From positions 1 to 64,000 of the forward strand of contig JBAXSZ010000002.1 in NCBI GenBank assembly GCA_037130455.1: 64,000 nucleotides of DNA, read 5' to 3'. The notes under the pieces are model-generated. The model had not been told where the DNA came from, ran no database searches, and saw nothing but the letters and a program-made list of their open reading frames with translations. Of the stretch, positions 43,023 through 52,074 are shown piece by piece (within the stretch, counting starts at the first letter, position 1; every line of letters begins with the position of its first letter). This DNA is from CAIMZW01 sp037130455. Lineage in GTDB: Bacteria; Actinomycetota; Actinomycetes; Nanopelagicales; Nanopelagicaceae. Made by a program: the position numbers and the translations under genes.

Positions 43023-43508
43023 ATGAACGTGCTGGACTCCGTAGACGCGGTATCACTCCGCTCCGATCTTATTAATTTCCGTCCTGGAGATGAGATCAAG
43101 GTCAGCGTTCGAGTTATTGAAGGTAGCAAGAGCCGTATCCAGGTTTTCCAAGGCATCGTTATCCGACGTCAAGGATCTGGAGTTCGCGAGACATTTACGA
43201 TCCGCAAGCTGTCCTACGGTGTCGGAGTGGAACGAACCTTCCCAGTGCACACCCCAGTAATTGAAAAGTACGAAATGGTCCGACGTGGCGATGTTCGCCG
43301 CGCGAAGTTGTATTACCTACGCGACCTTCGTGGCAAGGCTGCAAAGATTAAAGAACGCCGTGGCGCAAACAATGAGTTCATCGTTGAAGAGGTCATCGTC
43401 GCTCCTGTTGTGGTTGAGACGGTGGCTCCAATCGAGGCAGTTGCAGAAGTTGAAACCGCAGCTGCAGAAGTTGAAGCAGTCTCTGACGAGTCTTCGACTC
43501 AAGCGTAA
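43023..43508 (+). CDS. rplS: 50S ribosomal protein L19 with acidic C-terminal extension
   Basis: L19, at the 30S-50S interface. Residues 1-118 are the conserved protein: FRPGDEIKVSVRVIEGSKSRIQVFQGIVIRRQGSGVRETFTIRKLSYGVGVERTFP in outline, ending LRGKAAKIKERR. It is 161 aa long; about 40 extra residues rich in Val, Ala and Glu (VETVAPIEAVAEVETAAAEV) follow the normal end. lepB starts 15 bp downstream, the common actinobacterial order rplS-lepB-rnhB. Confidence 0.97.
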   Translation: MNVLDSVDAVSLRSDLINFRPGDEIKVSVRVIEGSKSRIQVFQGIVIRRQGSGVRETFTIRKLSYGVGVERTFPVHTPVIEKYEMVRRGDVRRAKLYYLRDLRGKAAKIKERRGANNEFIVEEVIVAPVVVETVAPIEAVAEVETAAAEVEAVSDESSTQA

Positions 43509-43523
43509 CTCCCCAGTTTCTTA

Positions 43524-44207
43524 ATGCGCCTACCAAAAAAAGGTTCTCTCCTTCGAGAGCTACCTATTATCGTTGTTGCCGCGCTGGTTGTTTCAGTCCT
43601 GGTAAAAACTTTCTTGGTGCATTTTTTCTTCATCCCTTCTGGTTCCATGGAGAACACCTTGCAGATAGGCGATCGAATCGCTGTCAATAAATTGGCAACT
43701 TTCTTCTCGGATATTAAGCGCGGTGAAGTTGTGGTTTTCCGTGACCCAGCTAATTGGTTGGGTTCAGTTCAATCCCCTAAGGGTCCAGCCGTTGTTGAAG
43801 CCCTTAAGACTGGTCTGGAAACTGTGGGAATTTTGCCCGATCCCGCCAAACAATATTTGATCAAGCGAACCATCGGCGTTGGTGGCGATCACGTGGTCTG
43901 TTGCGATACGAAGGGTCGGCTACAAATCAACGGCGTTTCGGTCAACGAGCCATATATTTACGATGGCAATAAACCAAGCCAAAATACTTTTAATGTCACC
44001 GTTCCAAAAGGATTTATCTGGGTCATGGGCGATCATCGCGATGCCAGTGCTGACTCACGTTTTCATACTGAAGATAAATATAAGGGCATGGTTCCGCTGA
44101 GCGCCGTCGTTGGACGAGCTGAATTTGTCGTGTGGCCATTTACCAGCGTGAAGTTTCTGCCTGCTGGTCATGATTTAACGAAGTTGCCGGTCCTTAAAGC
44201 AAAATAA
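43524..44207 (+). CDS. lepB: Signal peptidase I
   Basis: Type I signal peptidase, 227 aa, membrane-anchored by an N-terminal helix (IIVVAALVVSVLVKTFLVHFFFI). The catalytic Ser is in IPSGSMENTLQIGD and the Lys in YLIKRTIGVGGD; box D/E is GFIWVMGDHRDASADSR. It releases secreted proteins including both SBPs here, which carry type I-like cleavage sites. Likely co-transcribed with rplS. Confidence 0.95.
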   Translation: MRLPKKGSLLRELPIIVVAALVVSVLVKTFLVHFFFIPSGSMENTLQIGDRIAVNKLATFFSDIKRGEVVVFRDPANWLGSVQSPKGPAVVEALKTGLETVGILPDPAKQYLIKRTIGVGGDHVVCCDTKGRLQINGVSVNEPYIYDGNKPSQNTFNVTVPKGFIWVMGDHRDASADSRFHTEDKYKGMVPLSAVVGRAEFVVWPFTSVKFLPAGHDLTKLPVLKAK

Positions 44208-44224
44208 TTGTGCCCTGTGCCGAC

Positions 44225-44236
44225 TAGCATTTTCAG
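44225..44236 (+). promoter_or_regulatory. Leaderless-type -10 box (TAGCAT) for rnhB
   Basis: TAGCAT at 44225-44230 lies 6 nt before the ATG at 44237; no ribosome-binding site. Confidence 0.5.
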
Positions 44237-44845
44237 ATGGCACTTTTAGAATCCACGCTTCTAGCACATGGCATTGCCCATATTGCGGGAGTGGATGAGG
44301 CAGGTCGCGGACCATGCGCCGGACCACTTGTTGTCGCGGCGGTCATCTTGGAAAATCCTCTGGATTCATTGTGGAAGGGAATCAAAGACTCCAAGAAACT
44401 CACCGAATCTCGACGTGAAGAATTATTCGAACTCATCATGAAATACGCTCTCGCTTTCGCAATTATTGAAATACCGGCGGCTGAAATAGATGAAGTTGGT
44501 CTGCATCGCAGCAATCTGGAAGGAATGCGTCGAGCAGTTCAAGCGCTGAGTATCCGTCCTGAGTACGTTCTCTCCGATGGTTACGCGATTACCGGACTTG
44601 ATATTCCAACTTTGGCGGTGTGGAAGGGCGATCAAGTGGCTCTCACTGTAGGTGCCGCTTCTATCCTGGCAAAGGTGTACCGAGATCGCATGATGCTAGA
44701 GCTGGATTTGCTTTATCCCGAGTATGGTTTTAAAAGTCATAAGGGGTATATCACCGTGCAACATAGTCGAAATCTCATCGAATTTGGGCCATGTGATATT
44801 CACCGCCGTTCTTTTTCCAATATCGCATCACTCCTTCCTCGCTAA
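44237..44845 (+). CDS. rnhB: Ribonuclease HII
   Basis: RNase HII of 202 aa, which removes ribonucleotides from DNA and RNA primers. The catalytic site starts with GVDEAGRGPCAGPLVVAAV (Asp, Glu); further acidic residues are in LSDGYAI and AKVYRDRMM. SHKGYIT near the C-terminus is typical. It is followed by a short gap and the yraN-comM-dprA-era cluster. Confidence 0.95.
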   Translation: MALLESTLLAHGIAHIAGVDEAGRGPCAGPLVVAAVILENPLDSLWKGIKDSKKLTESRREELFELIMKYALAFAIIEIPAAEIDEVGLHRSNLEGMRRAVQALSIRPEYVLSDGYAITGLDIPTLAVWKGDQVALTVGAASILAKVYRDRMMLELDLLYPEYGFKSHKGYITVQHSRNLIEFGPCDIHRRSFSNIASLLPR

Positions 44846-44945
44846 GTTATCAACACCACTTTTTTCTCCACGATGAAAAAACATTTCTAGATTTCACAAT
44901 CGCCATCCGAATTACTTTCACTTCCTAATCTTGGCCGAGAAGGAA

Positions 44946-45317
44946 ATGGGACGCGTGAGTACATATAAGAAAATGCTGGGCGCACAAGGTGAAGATTTTG
45001 TCGTGGAGTATTTACTCAAGCAAGGGTGCATCATTTTAGATCGCAACTGGCGAATTAAAGAGGGTGAAATAGATATCGTTTCGCAGTATCCCAATGGAGT
45101 AGTGGCTTTTGTGGAAGTAAAGACTCGGTCCTCATTAACTTTTGGCCATCCCATTGAGGGAATAGGAATTGAAAAATCTATGCGATTGCAACGGCTGGCA
45201 CTTGCCTGGCTGTGCACCAACAAAATGTTTGGCGCAGATTATCAAATTGATTGTGCTGGCGTGCTTGCCATCCCCAATCATCCGTGCGAACTAGATTATC
45301 GCTCGGCAATTTTGTAA
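44946..45317 (+). CDS. yraN: YraN family (UPF0102) nuclease-like protein
   Basis: Small restriction-endonuclease-like fold protein, about 123 aa. Family motifs are GEDFVVEYLLKQGCIILDRNWRIKEGEIDIVSQ and VAFVEVKTRSS, which contain the PD-(D/E)xK-type acidic and Lys residues. Start is uncertain: AGAAGGA lies directly before ATG 44946, or at better spacing before GTG 44955. It sits between rnhB and comM as in many bacteria, with comM starting at the next base after its stop. Probably a DNA repair or recombination role. Confidence 0.88.
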   Translation: MGRVSTYKKMLGAQGEDFVVEYLLKQGCIILDRNWRIKEGEIDIVSQYPNGVVAFVEVKTRSSLTFGHPIEGIGIEKSMRLQRLALAWLCTNKMFGADYQIDCAGVLAIPNHPCELDYRSAIL

Positions 45318-46844
45318 ATGGGACTGGCCTCACTTTCTTCGATCTCTCTGGTTGGACTCAATGGTCACCTCATTAATGTGGAAGTCGATATTGGAGATGG
45401 AATCCCCAGCTACATATTGCTCGGACTTCCAGATTCTGCGCTCTCTGAATCAAAAGATCGGGTTCGCTCTGCCATTATCAATAGTCAAGAAGAGTGGCCC
45501 AGAAACAAAATCACGGTTTCGCTCTCTCCTGCGTGGATGCCCAAGAGTGGATCGGGATTTGATCTTCCCATCGCGCTGTCGATCATCGCTGCGCATGGAG
45601 CATTTCCTTTCTCATTCGAAGCAGATTCGGTTTTTCTCGGTGAACTGGGGCTGGATGGAGAAGTCCGTTCAATTCGCGGGATCCTGCCTTCGTTACTGGC
45701 GGCGAAGTCGTTGGGCATGAAGCGAGCTTTTATTCCCTTCAAGAATTTCATGGAAGCATCACTGGTTTCTGGAATTGAAGTCGTCCCGGTCACCTCATTA
45801 AAAGAAACACTGGAAATTCTTCGTAGCGGGAAAATTCCACAGCACTTTCAAGAAGTGTCAGAGACACTCACTCCTGCGTCTGATCTCGATCTTATGGATG
45901 TCGTCGGTCAATCTGAATCCAGACGGGCTTTGGAAATCGCTGCGATTGGAGCCCATCATCTGTTGCTTATTGGCCCACCAGGAACTGGCAAGACAATGCT
46001 GGCAGAGCGGATTCCAACAATCTTGCCGGCGCTAGATTCAGAGCAGGGAATTGAAGTTACTGCCATTCATTCCGTGGCTGGAAAATTACTTAATTCCGCC
46101 AGTGGGAATTCGCTTCCACCCTTTGTATCTCCACACCACACGACTTCAACTGCTGCCATGGTGGGAGGGGGATCGCATCAGATCAAACCTGGGGCAGCTT
46201 CTTTGGCACATCACGGCGTCCTCTTTATTGATGAGGCACCCGAATGTGCCACAGGGGTCTTGGATGCCCTACGTCAACCTTTGGAATCAGGTGAGGTAAC
46301 AATTTCCAGAGCTTCGGGAATTGTAAAATATCCGGCCCGATTTATTTTGGTACTTGCGGCCAATCCATGTCCATGTGGTCGCTCATCAGGAAAAGGCCGA
46401 GGGTGCACATGTTCATCGCTTCAAATCCGTCGCTATTTGCAACGACTTTCGGGTCCGCTAATGGATCGCATCGATATTCGGCTTTTAGTGTTGCCACCTT
46501 CGCGATTGGAAATGGCAACCGCCACTACATCCGAGAGCAGCGCCGTGGTTCGTTCCCGGGTCGTATTGGCACGTGGTACGCAAAGAATTCGGTTTGCGCA
46601 ATTTCCATGGCGTTTGAATTCACAAATACCAGCAAAATTATTGCGCACCGATTTTGTCGCGGAAAAAGCTGGAATGAACCTGCTGTTGAGCGAAATGGAC
46701 ATGGACCGATTGAGCGCACGAGGCTTTCATAAAGTGCTTCGGGTTGCTTGGAGCGTGGCAGATAGCAATCAACATCAGATTCCGACGTTATCCGATGTGA
46801 AGGAAGCGCTATCACTGCGCCAAACGTTAGGGCATTTTTCATGA
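45318..46844 (+). CDS. comM: YifB/ComM family Mg-chelatase-like AAA+ ATPase
   Basis: AAA+ protein of 508 aa; ComM promotes branch migration during natural transformation in Vibrio (family knowledge). The N-terminal ChlI domain has VEVDIGDGIPSYILLGLPDSALSESKDRVRSAI. Walker A is IGPPGTGKTMLAERIPTILP, Walker B LFIDEAPE, and a zinc-like CPCGRSSGKGRGCTCS follows. Cotranscribed and probably translationally coupled with yraN and dprA. Confidence 0.93.
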   Translation: MGLASLSSISLVGLNGHLINVEVDIGDGIPSYILLGLPDSALSESKDRVRSAIINSQEEWPRNKITVSLSPAWMPKSGSGFDLPIALSIIAAHGAFPFSFEADSVFLGELGLDGEVRSIRGILPSLLAAKSLGMKRAFIPFKNFMEASLVSGIEVVPVTSLKETLEILRSGKIPQHFQEVSETLTPASDLDLMDVVGQSESRRALEIAAIGAHHLLLIGPPGTGKTMLAERIPTILPALDSEQGIEVTAIHSVAGKLLNSASGNSLPPFVSPHHTTSTAAMVGGGSHQIKPGAASLAHHGVLFIDEAPECATGVLDALRQPLESGEVTISRASGIVKYPARFILVLAANPCPCGRSSGKGRGCTCSSLQIRRYLQRLSGPLMDRIDIRLLVLPPSRLEMATATTSESSAVVRSRVVLARGTQRIRFAQFPWRLNSQIPAKLLRTDFVAEKAGMNLLLSEMDMDRLSARGFHKVLRVAWSVADSNQHQIPTLSDVKEALSLRQTLGHFS

Positions 46845-47725
46845 CTGATCTGGAAGGCGATTCATTAATTCAACTCTTCGCGGCAATCGAAGGCGGGTAC
46901 GCTTTTTGGAGCCGGAAAATTTCATCCGGTGGCGCCCATGATACTTTGCAAAGAATTCGATCAAATCACTATCCGGACGGTGACAATGGAATTGTAGGGA
47001 TTCGAAAGAGATTGGAACTGAAATCGGCGGCGCAGCTTAAGGAAGAAATAATTCGGGCGGGAGGTTTTTTTCTTACTCCCTCAGATCATGATTGGCCGGT
47101 GCAGCTCAATGATTTAGCCGCTCCACCACTGGCTTTGGTAGGAAAAGGGGAACGAACATCTCTACCTTCTGCCAGCAAATCCTTGGCTATTGTGGGAACT
47201 AGGAATCCGACTGATTATGGGAAACGAATCGCGGGGGATTTCGCGCTAGCTGCGGTGGAACGGGATTGGTGCATAGTCTCTGGTGGTGCCTATGGAATCG
47301 ATGCCATTGCTCATCAGGGCGCGCTTACAGGCTCGGGGATCACTGTGGCGATTCTTGCTGGTGGTCTGGATTTCAACTACCCAGCGGGAAATCAACACCT
47401 CTTTGAGGAAATAGCCCTTAATGGACTCCTTCTCTCCGAAGTAATGCCATCCGTTCGTGCTGAACCTTTTCGCTTTCTGACTCGTAATCGACTAATCGCT
47501 GCTCTTTCACAAGGCACTATCGTCGTAGAAGCGGCATACCGAAGCGGATCGTTGCGAACTGCACGAGAAGCCGCTGACCTTATGCGGTTAGTCATGGCGG
47601 TGCCTGGACCTATCACTTCGCCTGCTAGTGAGGGCTGTCACCGATTGATCGCAGAAAGGTCGGCAGAATTAGTCACTTCGATACCTGAAGTCATGGAATT
47701 GGTGAACCCGCTCGGCAGTGAGTGA
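46841..47725 (+). CDS. dprA: DNA-processing protein DprA
   Basis: Rossmann-like DprA of 294 aa that loads RecA on incoming single-stranded DNA. LAIVGTRNPTDYGKRIA, SGGAYGIDAIAHQGAL and SRNRLIAALSQGTIVVEA-type motifs (here TRNRLIAALSQGTIVVEAAYRSGSL) are clear. It lacks a C-terminal winged-helix domain, as is common. ATGA overlap with comM. Together with comM and a prepilin peptidase it suggests competence potential, but the uptake genes are not in this window. Confidence 0.93.
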   Translation: MTDLEGDSLIQLFAAIEGGYAFWSRKISSGGAHDTLQRIRSNHYPDGDNGIVGIRKRLELKSAAQLKEEIIRAGGFFLTPSDHDWPVQLNDLAAPPLALVGKGERTSLPSASKSLAIVGTRNPTDYGKRIAGDFALAAVERDWCIVSGGAYGIDAIAHQGALTGSGITVAILAGGLDFNYPAGNQHLFEEIALNGLLLSEVMPSVRAEPFRFLTRNRLIAALSQGTIVVEAAYRSGSLRTAREAADLMRLVMAVPGPITSPASEGCHRLIAERSAELVTSIPEVMELVNPLGSE

Positions 47726-47737
47726 GAGACTTAGCCC

Positions 47738-48652
47738 ATGGACAATCAAACGCACCGCGCAGGATTTGTTGCGATTATTGGTCGTCCCAATACTGGCAAA
47801 TCAACATTGGTCAATGCTCTAGTGGGCAAGAAGATTGTGATTACCTCGCCCCATCCCAACACGACAAGAAATCCAATTCGGGGAATTATCTCCCGACCTG
47901 AATTTCAAATGATCGTGGTGGATACGCCGGGAATTCATAAACCCAAAACTTTGCTCGGGACTCGCCTCAACGCAATGGTGACAGAAAACATTGAATCAGT
48001 TGATGCCGTTCTGATCTGCTTGCCGGCAGATGAAGCGATCGGATTAGGCGACGAGTTCATCGCCAAACAGGTAATCAATCAACGTCGAGTCTTCATTGCC
48101 GTGACAAAAGTCGATCGAGTCAAGCGAGAAAAACTCATTGAACATCTAGTGTCGGTCTCCGAGTTTTGTACCAGACTTAATCTCACGGTCCAAGAGATCA
48201 TTCCCGTATCTGCCAAAGAGCAAGATCAAACCGAATTGTTGCTCCAGTTGTTAGCAGCTCAATTGCCAGTTTCTCCTTCTCTCTATCCAGAAGATATAAC
48301 CACCGATCAGGCCCAAGAGCTCATGATCACTGAATTGATTCGTGAAGTTGCGATTGCCGACCTTTATGAAGAGCTGCCTCACTCGGTAATGATTACCATC
48401 GACGAAATGAGCCAACGAGAAGGCAAGAATTTCTTCGATATTCATGCAACGATTCACGTCGAAAGAGATAGCCAAAAATCCATCATTATCGGCCCACAAG
48501 GAACTCGGTTAAAGGCGATCGGAATTAAATCCCGACAGGCAATTGAATCGCTTTTAGATGCCAAGATTTACCTAGGTCTTCATGTAAAAATATCTAAAGA
48601 GTGGCAGCGAGACCCCAAGGCTCTTGCCAAACTTGGGTTTACGCAGAAGTAG
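47738..48652 (+). CDS. era: GTPase Era
   Basis: Ras-like GTPase with KH domain, 304 aa, needed for 16S rRNA maturation and 30S assembly. G1 is GRPNTGKSTLVNAL, G2 NTTRNPIRG, G3 DTPG, G4 TKVD, and the KH domain ends with GPQGTRLKAIGIKSRQAIESLL. It lies 12 bp after dprA, whereas recO, its frequent neighbour, is 12 kb away here. The 3' end overlaps the EamA transporter gene by 14 bp. Confidence 0.96.
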   Translation: MDNQTHRAGFVAIIGRPNTGKSTLVNALVGKKIVITSPHPNTTRNPIRGIISRPEFQMIVVDTPGIHKPKTLLGTRLNAMVTENIESVDAVLICLPADEAIGLGDEFIAKQVINQRRVFIAVTKVDRVKREKLIEHLVSVSEFCTRLNLTVQEIIPVSAKEQDQTELLLQLLAAQLPVSPSLYPEDITTDQAQELMITELIREVAIADLYEELPHSVMITIDEMSQREGKNFFDIHATIHVERDSQKSIIIGPQGTRLKAIGIKSRQAIESLLDAKIYLGLHVKISKEWQRDPKALAKLGFTQK

Positions 48653-49511
48653 GCTGATCTTTTCGACTGGCAAAATAGGAACCAATAAGAACTAATGGCA
48701 GACCAATTCCAATCCCAAGGGTTAATGGCTCACCTAAGAGCACAACTCCCAAGAGCACTGCGAATGCAGTGTTGATATAGGTCACCAAGGAAGCACGCGC
48801 TGGTCCAATGTCATTCATGACGATGAAGAAGGCAATAAAAGCAAAGGCCGTGGAAAACAATCCAAGCGCAAGGACAGATGCACCGGCTTTTAGCGATGGA
48901 AGATGATCAGGCATTTGAATTACAGCGAAGGGCAGATAGAAAATAGCGGTAATGGCCATAGCCGTGCCATTAATTGCAATGCCATCTACATGAGGAATTT
49001 TCCGATTTACCATGATGGTTGACCAGGCATATCCCACAGACGCCAAGAGAATCATGCCGATTGAGAGCAGATTTTGCTCTCCGGAGAAACTTTCTAATCC
49101 AACGACCAGAAAGACTCCAATAAAACCAATGATGAGGCCCATAAGTCGTTTCCTATGCCAAACCGATCGGTCCCCATATATGGAGGTAATCACGGTTGAC
49201 CAAATAGGAACTGTTGCCACCAGTAAGCCAGCCAATCCCGATGAGAGTTTCTTCTCGGCGGTAGTGATTAAAATCCACGGCCCAATCATTTCGCCAATGG
49301 CATAGGGCATTACATAGCGGAAGTTTTTGAGTGCGCCAGCCAGAGCACCTCTCTTGATCGCGATTGGCACTAAAATCGCCGAACCGATCAGCACCCGAGA
49401 AAAGACGATTACGCTAGGTTGAAATTCGACTACCGCAACTTTCATAAAGAGGTAGGGGATTCCCCATAATAAACCGACAGCCAAAAATAAGGTCAAACTA
49501 CGTTTTGACAT
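48639..49511 (-). CDS. EamA/DMT family transporter
   Basis: Ten-helix drug/metabolite transporter of 290 aa, with two EamA repeats (roughly residues 5-140 and 150-285). VGLLWGIPYLFMKVAVVEFQPSVIVFSRVLIG is a typical first repeat and GPARASLVTYINTAFAVLLGVVLLGEPLT a typical second. Substrate unknown, often amino acids or metabolites for export. It begins 4 bp after the glycogen synthase stop on the same strand. Confidence 0.9.
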   Translation of the reverse strand: MSKRSLTLFLAVGLLWGIPYLFMKVAVVEFQPSVIVFSRVLIGSAILVPIAIKRGALAGALKNFRYVMPYAIGEMIGPWILITTAEKKLSSGLAGLLVATVPIWSTVITSIYGDRSVWHRKRLMGLIIGFIGVFLVVGLESFSGEQNLLSIGMILLASVGYAWSTIMVNRKIPHVDGIAINGTAMAITAIFYLPFAVIQMPDHLPSLKAGASVLALGLFSTAFAFIAFFIVMNDIGPARASLVTYINTAFAVLLGVVLLGEPLTLGIGIGLPLVLIGSYFASRKDQPTSA

Positions 49512-49515
49512 AGAA

Positions 49516-50676
49516 CTATTTGCTCCCGTATTCGCGAATCACAGATTGGTATAGCTCGATAGTTTGGGTTGCGATAGCTGGCCAACCAAAATGATCAATG
49601 GCTCGCTGACGACCGGCGTCGCCATACTGTTTCAGTAGCGAGGGATTGTTCATCAACTTTTCAATGGCGAGCGTTAAAGAGTTTTCAAAGGCGGGTCCCT
49701 CGCCGTTGTACTCCACCAACTCTCCAGTGATTTTATGATCGACAACTTCCGGAATGCCGCCAACTCGTGAAGCCAGGACTGCGGTTTGGCAGGCCATTGC
49801 CTCCAGATTTACTATTCCCAGCGGTTCATAGACCGAGGGGCAGATGAAGAGATCGGCGCTGGAGAGAAGCGCATTCAACTGCCCTTGGGGCAACATTTTT
49901 TCTTGCCACCAAATATTTTTTCGCGTTGATTGTAATCTGTGAATGAGGTCGGAAATTTCGGCGCCAATCGCTGGCTCATCAGGACTTCCTGCTGCAATTA
50001 CTAAGCCAAAGTCTGGCGATACTTTCTCCCAGGCGCGAAGTAAGTGTGCCAATCCTTTTTGTCGAGTAATGCGACCAACAAAAATTGCATACCTGCCCGA
50101 TATCCCCAAAGACTCCAGAAGATCTGTGTCAGGTTTTGGGGAATATTTTTGAGTATCTACGCCATTGAGAATGGTGTGGATCTTCTTGGGGTTGAGTGCG
50201 GGGTAAGCCCGAAGGATGTCGCCTTTCATGCCATCGCTGACGGCGATGATGGCATCTGCGGCTTCATATGCGGTTTTCTCGGCCCAGGATGAGAGTCGAT
50301 AACCACCGCCCAATTGCTCGGCCTTCCACGGTCGGTCCGGCTCTAACGAATGCGCTGTGATCACATGCGGAATGCCGTGAAGCATGGCGGCAAAATGGCC
50401 AGCCAGATTGGCATACCAAGTGTGGGAGTGGACCAGATCTACGCCAGCTAGTGATTGTGAGATTTGGATATCGGTGACGAAAGCTTGAAGTGCTGGATTT
50501 ATCGCGGAAAATTCTTCGGGGAGCGGATAACCGGTAGCGTCGGTTCGTTCTTGTCCAAAGCAATGGACATCTACCGAGATGGACTCTTGAAGGGCTTGGG
50601 TCAATTGAAGGGCGTGGACTCCCGCGCCGCCATAAATATGTGGTGGCCACTCCTTAGTTACTAAACCGATTCGCAT
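49516..50676 (-). CDS. glgM: GT4 glycosyltransferase, glycogen synthase GlgA/GlgM type
   Basis: Retaining glycosyltransferase of 386 aa. N-terminal KEWPPHIYGGAGVHALQLTQAL and C-terminal VCPSVYEPLGIVNLEAMACQTAVLASRVGGIPEVV hold the donor site (EPLGIVNLE). It matches the short actinobacterial enzyme encoded divergently from glgC; the Mycobacterium member Rv1212c (GlgM) makes maltose 1-phosphate from ADP-glucose and glucose 1-phosphate (family knowledge). ATG 50676 has AGGATGGG upstream. It diverges from glgC, its ADP-glucose supplier. Confidence 0.87.
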   Translation of the reverse strand: MRIGLVTKEWPPHIYGGAGVHALQLTQALQESISVDVHCFGQERTDATGYPLPEEFSAINPALQAFVTDIQISQSLAGVDLVHSHTWYANLAGHFAAMLHGIPHVITAHSLEPDRPWKAEQLGGGYRLSSWAEKTAYEAADAIIAVSDGMKGDILRAYPALNPKKIHTILNGVDTQKYSPKPDTDLLESLGISGRYAIFVGRITRQKGLAHLLRAWEKVSPDFGLVIAAGSPDEPAIGAEISDLIHRLQSTRKNIWWQEKMLPQGQLNALLSSADLFICPSVYEPLGIVNLEAMACQTAVLASRVGGIPEVVDHKITGELVEYNGEGPAFENSLTLAIEKLMNNPSLLKQYGDAGRQRAIDHFGWPAIATQTIELYQSVIREYGSK

Positions 50677-50765
50677 CTGCAACCCATCCTTCTGCTTCCT
50701 GCAACTTTAATATGTGACCCGTGTTCTATTGGTCGATTGGTCTATTTTGAGGCAACGACTAAGGG

Positions 50766-50777
50766 TATCGTTACCGC
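50766..50777 (+). promoter_or_regulatory. Leaderless-type -10 box (TATCGT) for glgC
   Basis: TATCGT at 50766-50771 lies 6 nt before the ATG at 50778; no ribosome-binding site. Confidence 0.5.
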
Positions 50778-52004
50778 ATGGCCCGACAAGAGCAGTTGCT
50801 TGGAATAGTTCTCGCTGGTGGAGAAGGTAAGCGGTTGATGCCGCTCACGGCTGACCGGGCAAAGCCGGCGGTCCCATTTGGCGGGGCTTACCGCCTCATT
50901 GATTTCGTACTTTCCAACTTAGTAAATGCCGATCTTCGTAAGATCGCAGTTCTGACCCAATATAAATCGCATTCCCTGGATAGGCACATCACGACCACGT
51001 GGCGAATGTCGACCTTATTAGGTAACTACATCACGCCAGTCCCTGCGCAACAGCGCCTTGGACCCCGGTGGTACACCGGCAGCGCCGATGCGATTCTGCA
51101 GAATTTCAATTTGATCCACGACGAAAACCCTAAGCATGTTTTAGTTTTCGGAGCCGATCACGTCTACCGAATGGACCCCACCCAGATGTTTGATTTCCAT
51201 CTGCAAACTGGGGCGGGAATTACGGTTGCCGCGATTCGGGTCAAACGCTCAGAAGCCAGCGAATTTGGCGTCATTGAATTGGCAGAAGATGGAATCACCA
51301 TTAAGGCATTTCACGAAAAACCAGCCAATCCGCCGCCAATGCCAGGAAACCCTGAATACTCACTGGTTTCCATGGGTAACTACATTTTTAAACGCGATGC
51401 CATGGAAGAAGCGTTAATTCTCGATTCGGAAGATTTGGAAAGTCGGCATGATTTAGGTGGAAACATCATTCCCATGATGACCGCTGCCGGTTTAGCGCGC
51501 GCCTACGATTTCGCACACAATATTGTCCCGGGCGAAACCGAACGCGATAAAGGTTATTGGCGCGATGTAGGAAGCATTGATGCTTACTATGACGCGCACA
51601 TGGATTTGGTTTCAGTACATCCAATATTTAATTTATACAATCGAGATTGGCCATTGTTGACAAATCCACCGTCATTGCCACCAGCAAAATTTTCGGAAAA
51701 TGGTTCTGCCGTGGATTCCATTGTCGGTGCGGGGTCCATTATTGCCGGTGGACGTCTGGAGCGAACCGTTGCTTCCTTCGATGTCGCTGTTGCCACAAAT
51801 GCACTTGTTCAAGGTTCGGTTTTAATGCCGTCGGTCCGAATCGGCGCTGGAGCCATAATTCGAAATGCAATCTTGGATAAGAATGTAATTGTGGAACCAG
51901 GAGCCCAGGTTGGCGTGGACCACGAACGCGACCGGGCACGATTTACCATTTCCGAAGGTGGGATTGTTGTTGTGGGCAAAGGAACGACCATAACCGCCCA
52001 TTAA
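50778..52004 (+). CDS. glgC: Glucose-1-phosphate adenylyltransferase
   Basis: ADP-glucose pyrophosphorylase, 408 aa. N-terminal nucleotidyltransferase domain has LAGGEGKRLMPLTADRAKPAVPFGGAYRLIDFVLSNLVN; FGADHVYRMD holds the metal Asp; EKP and GNYIF lie in the substrate pocket. The C-terminal left-handed beta-helix has the VRIGAGAIIRNAILDKNVIVEPGAQVG hexapeptide pattern. It feeds the divergent glycosyltransferase. Confidence 0.95.
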   Translation: MARQEQLLGIVLAGGEGKRLMPLTADRAKPAVPFGGAYRLIDFVLSNLVNADLRKIAVLTQYKSHSLDRHITTTWRMSTLLGNYITPVPAQQRLGPRWYTGSADAILQNFNLIHDENPKHVLVFGADHVYRMDPTQMFDFHLQTGAGITVAAIRVKRSEASEFGVIELAEDGITIKAFHEKPANPPPMPGNPEYSLVSMGNYIFKRDAMEEALILDSEDLESRHDLGGNIIPMMTAAGLARAYDFAHNIVPGETERDKGYWRDVGSIDAYYDAHMDLVSVHPIFNLYNRDWPLLTNPPSLPPAKFSENGSAVDSIVGAGSIIAGGRLERTVASFDVAVATNALVQGSVLMPSVRIGAGAIIRNAILDKNVIVEPGAQVGVDHERDRARFTISEGGIVVVGKGTTITAH

Positions 52005-52062
52005 TACCTGCCATTTATTCACTGCTCTTTCTGCATTACATCCTTACCTTTTGTGAAACCGC

Positions 52063-52074
52063 TAAGGTGAGTAA
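52063..52074 (+). promoter_or_regulatory. Leaderless-type -10 box (TAAGGT) for dinG-like gene
   Basis: TAAGGT at 52063-52068 lies 6 nt before the GTG at 52075; no ribosome-binding site. Confidence 0.5.
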
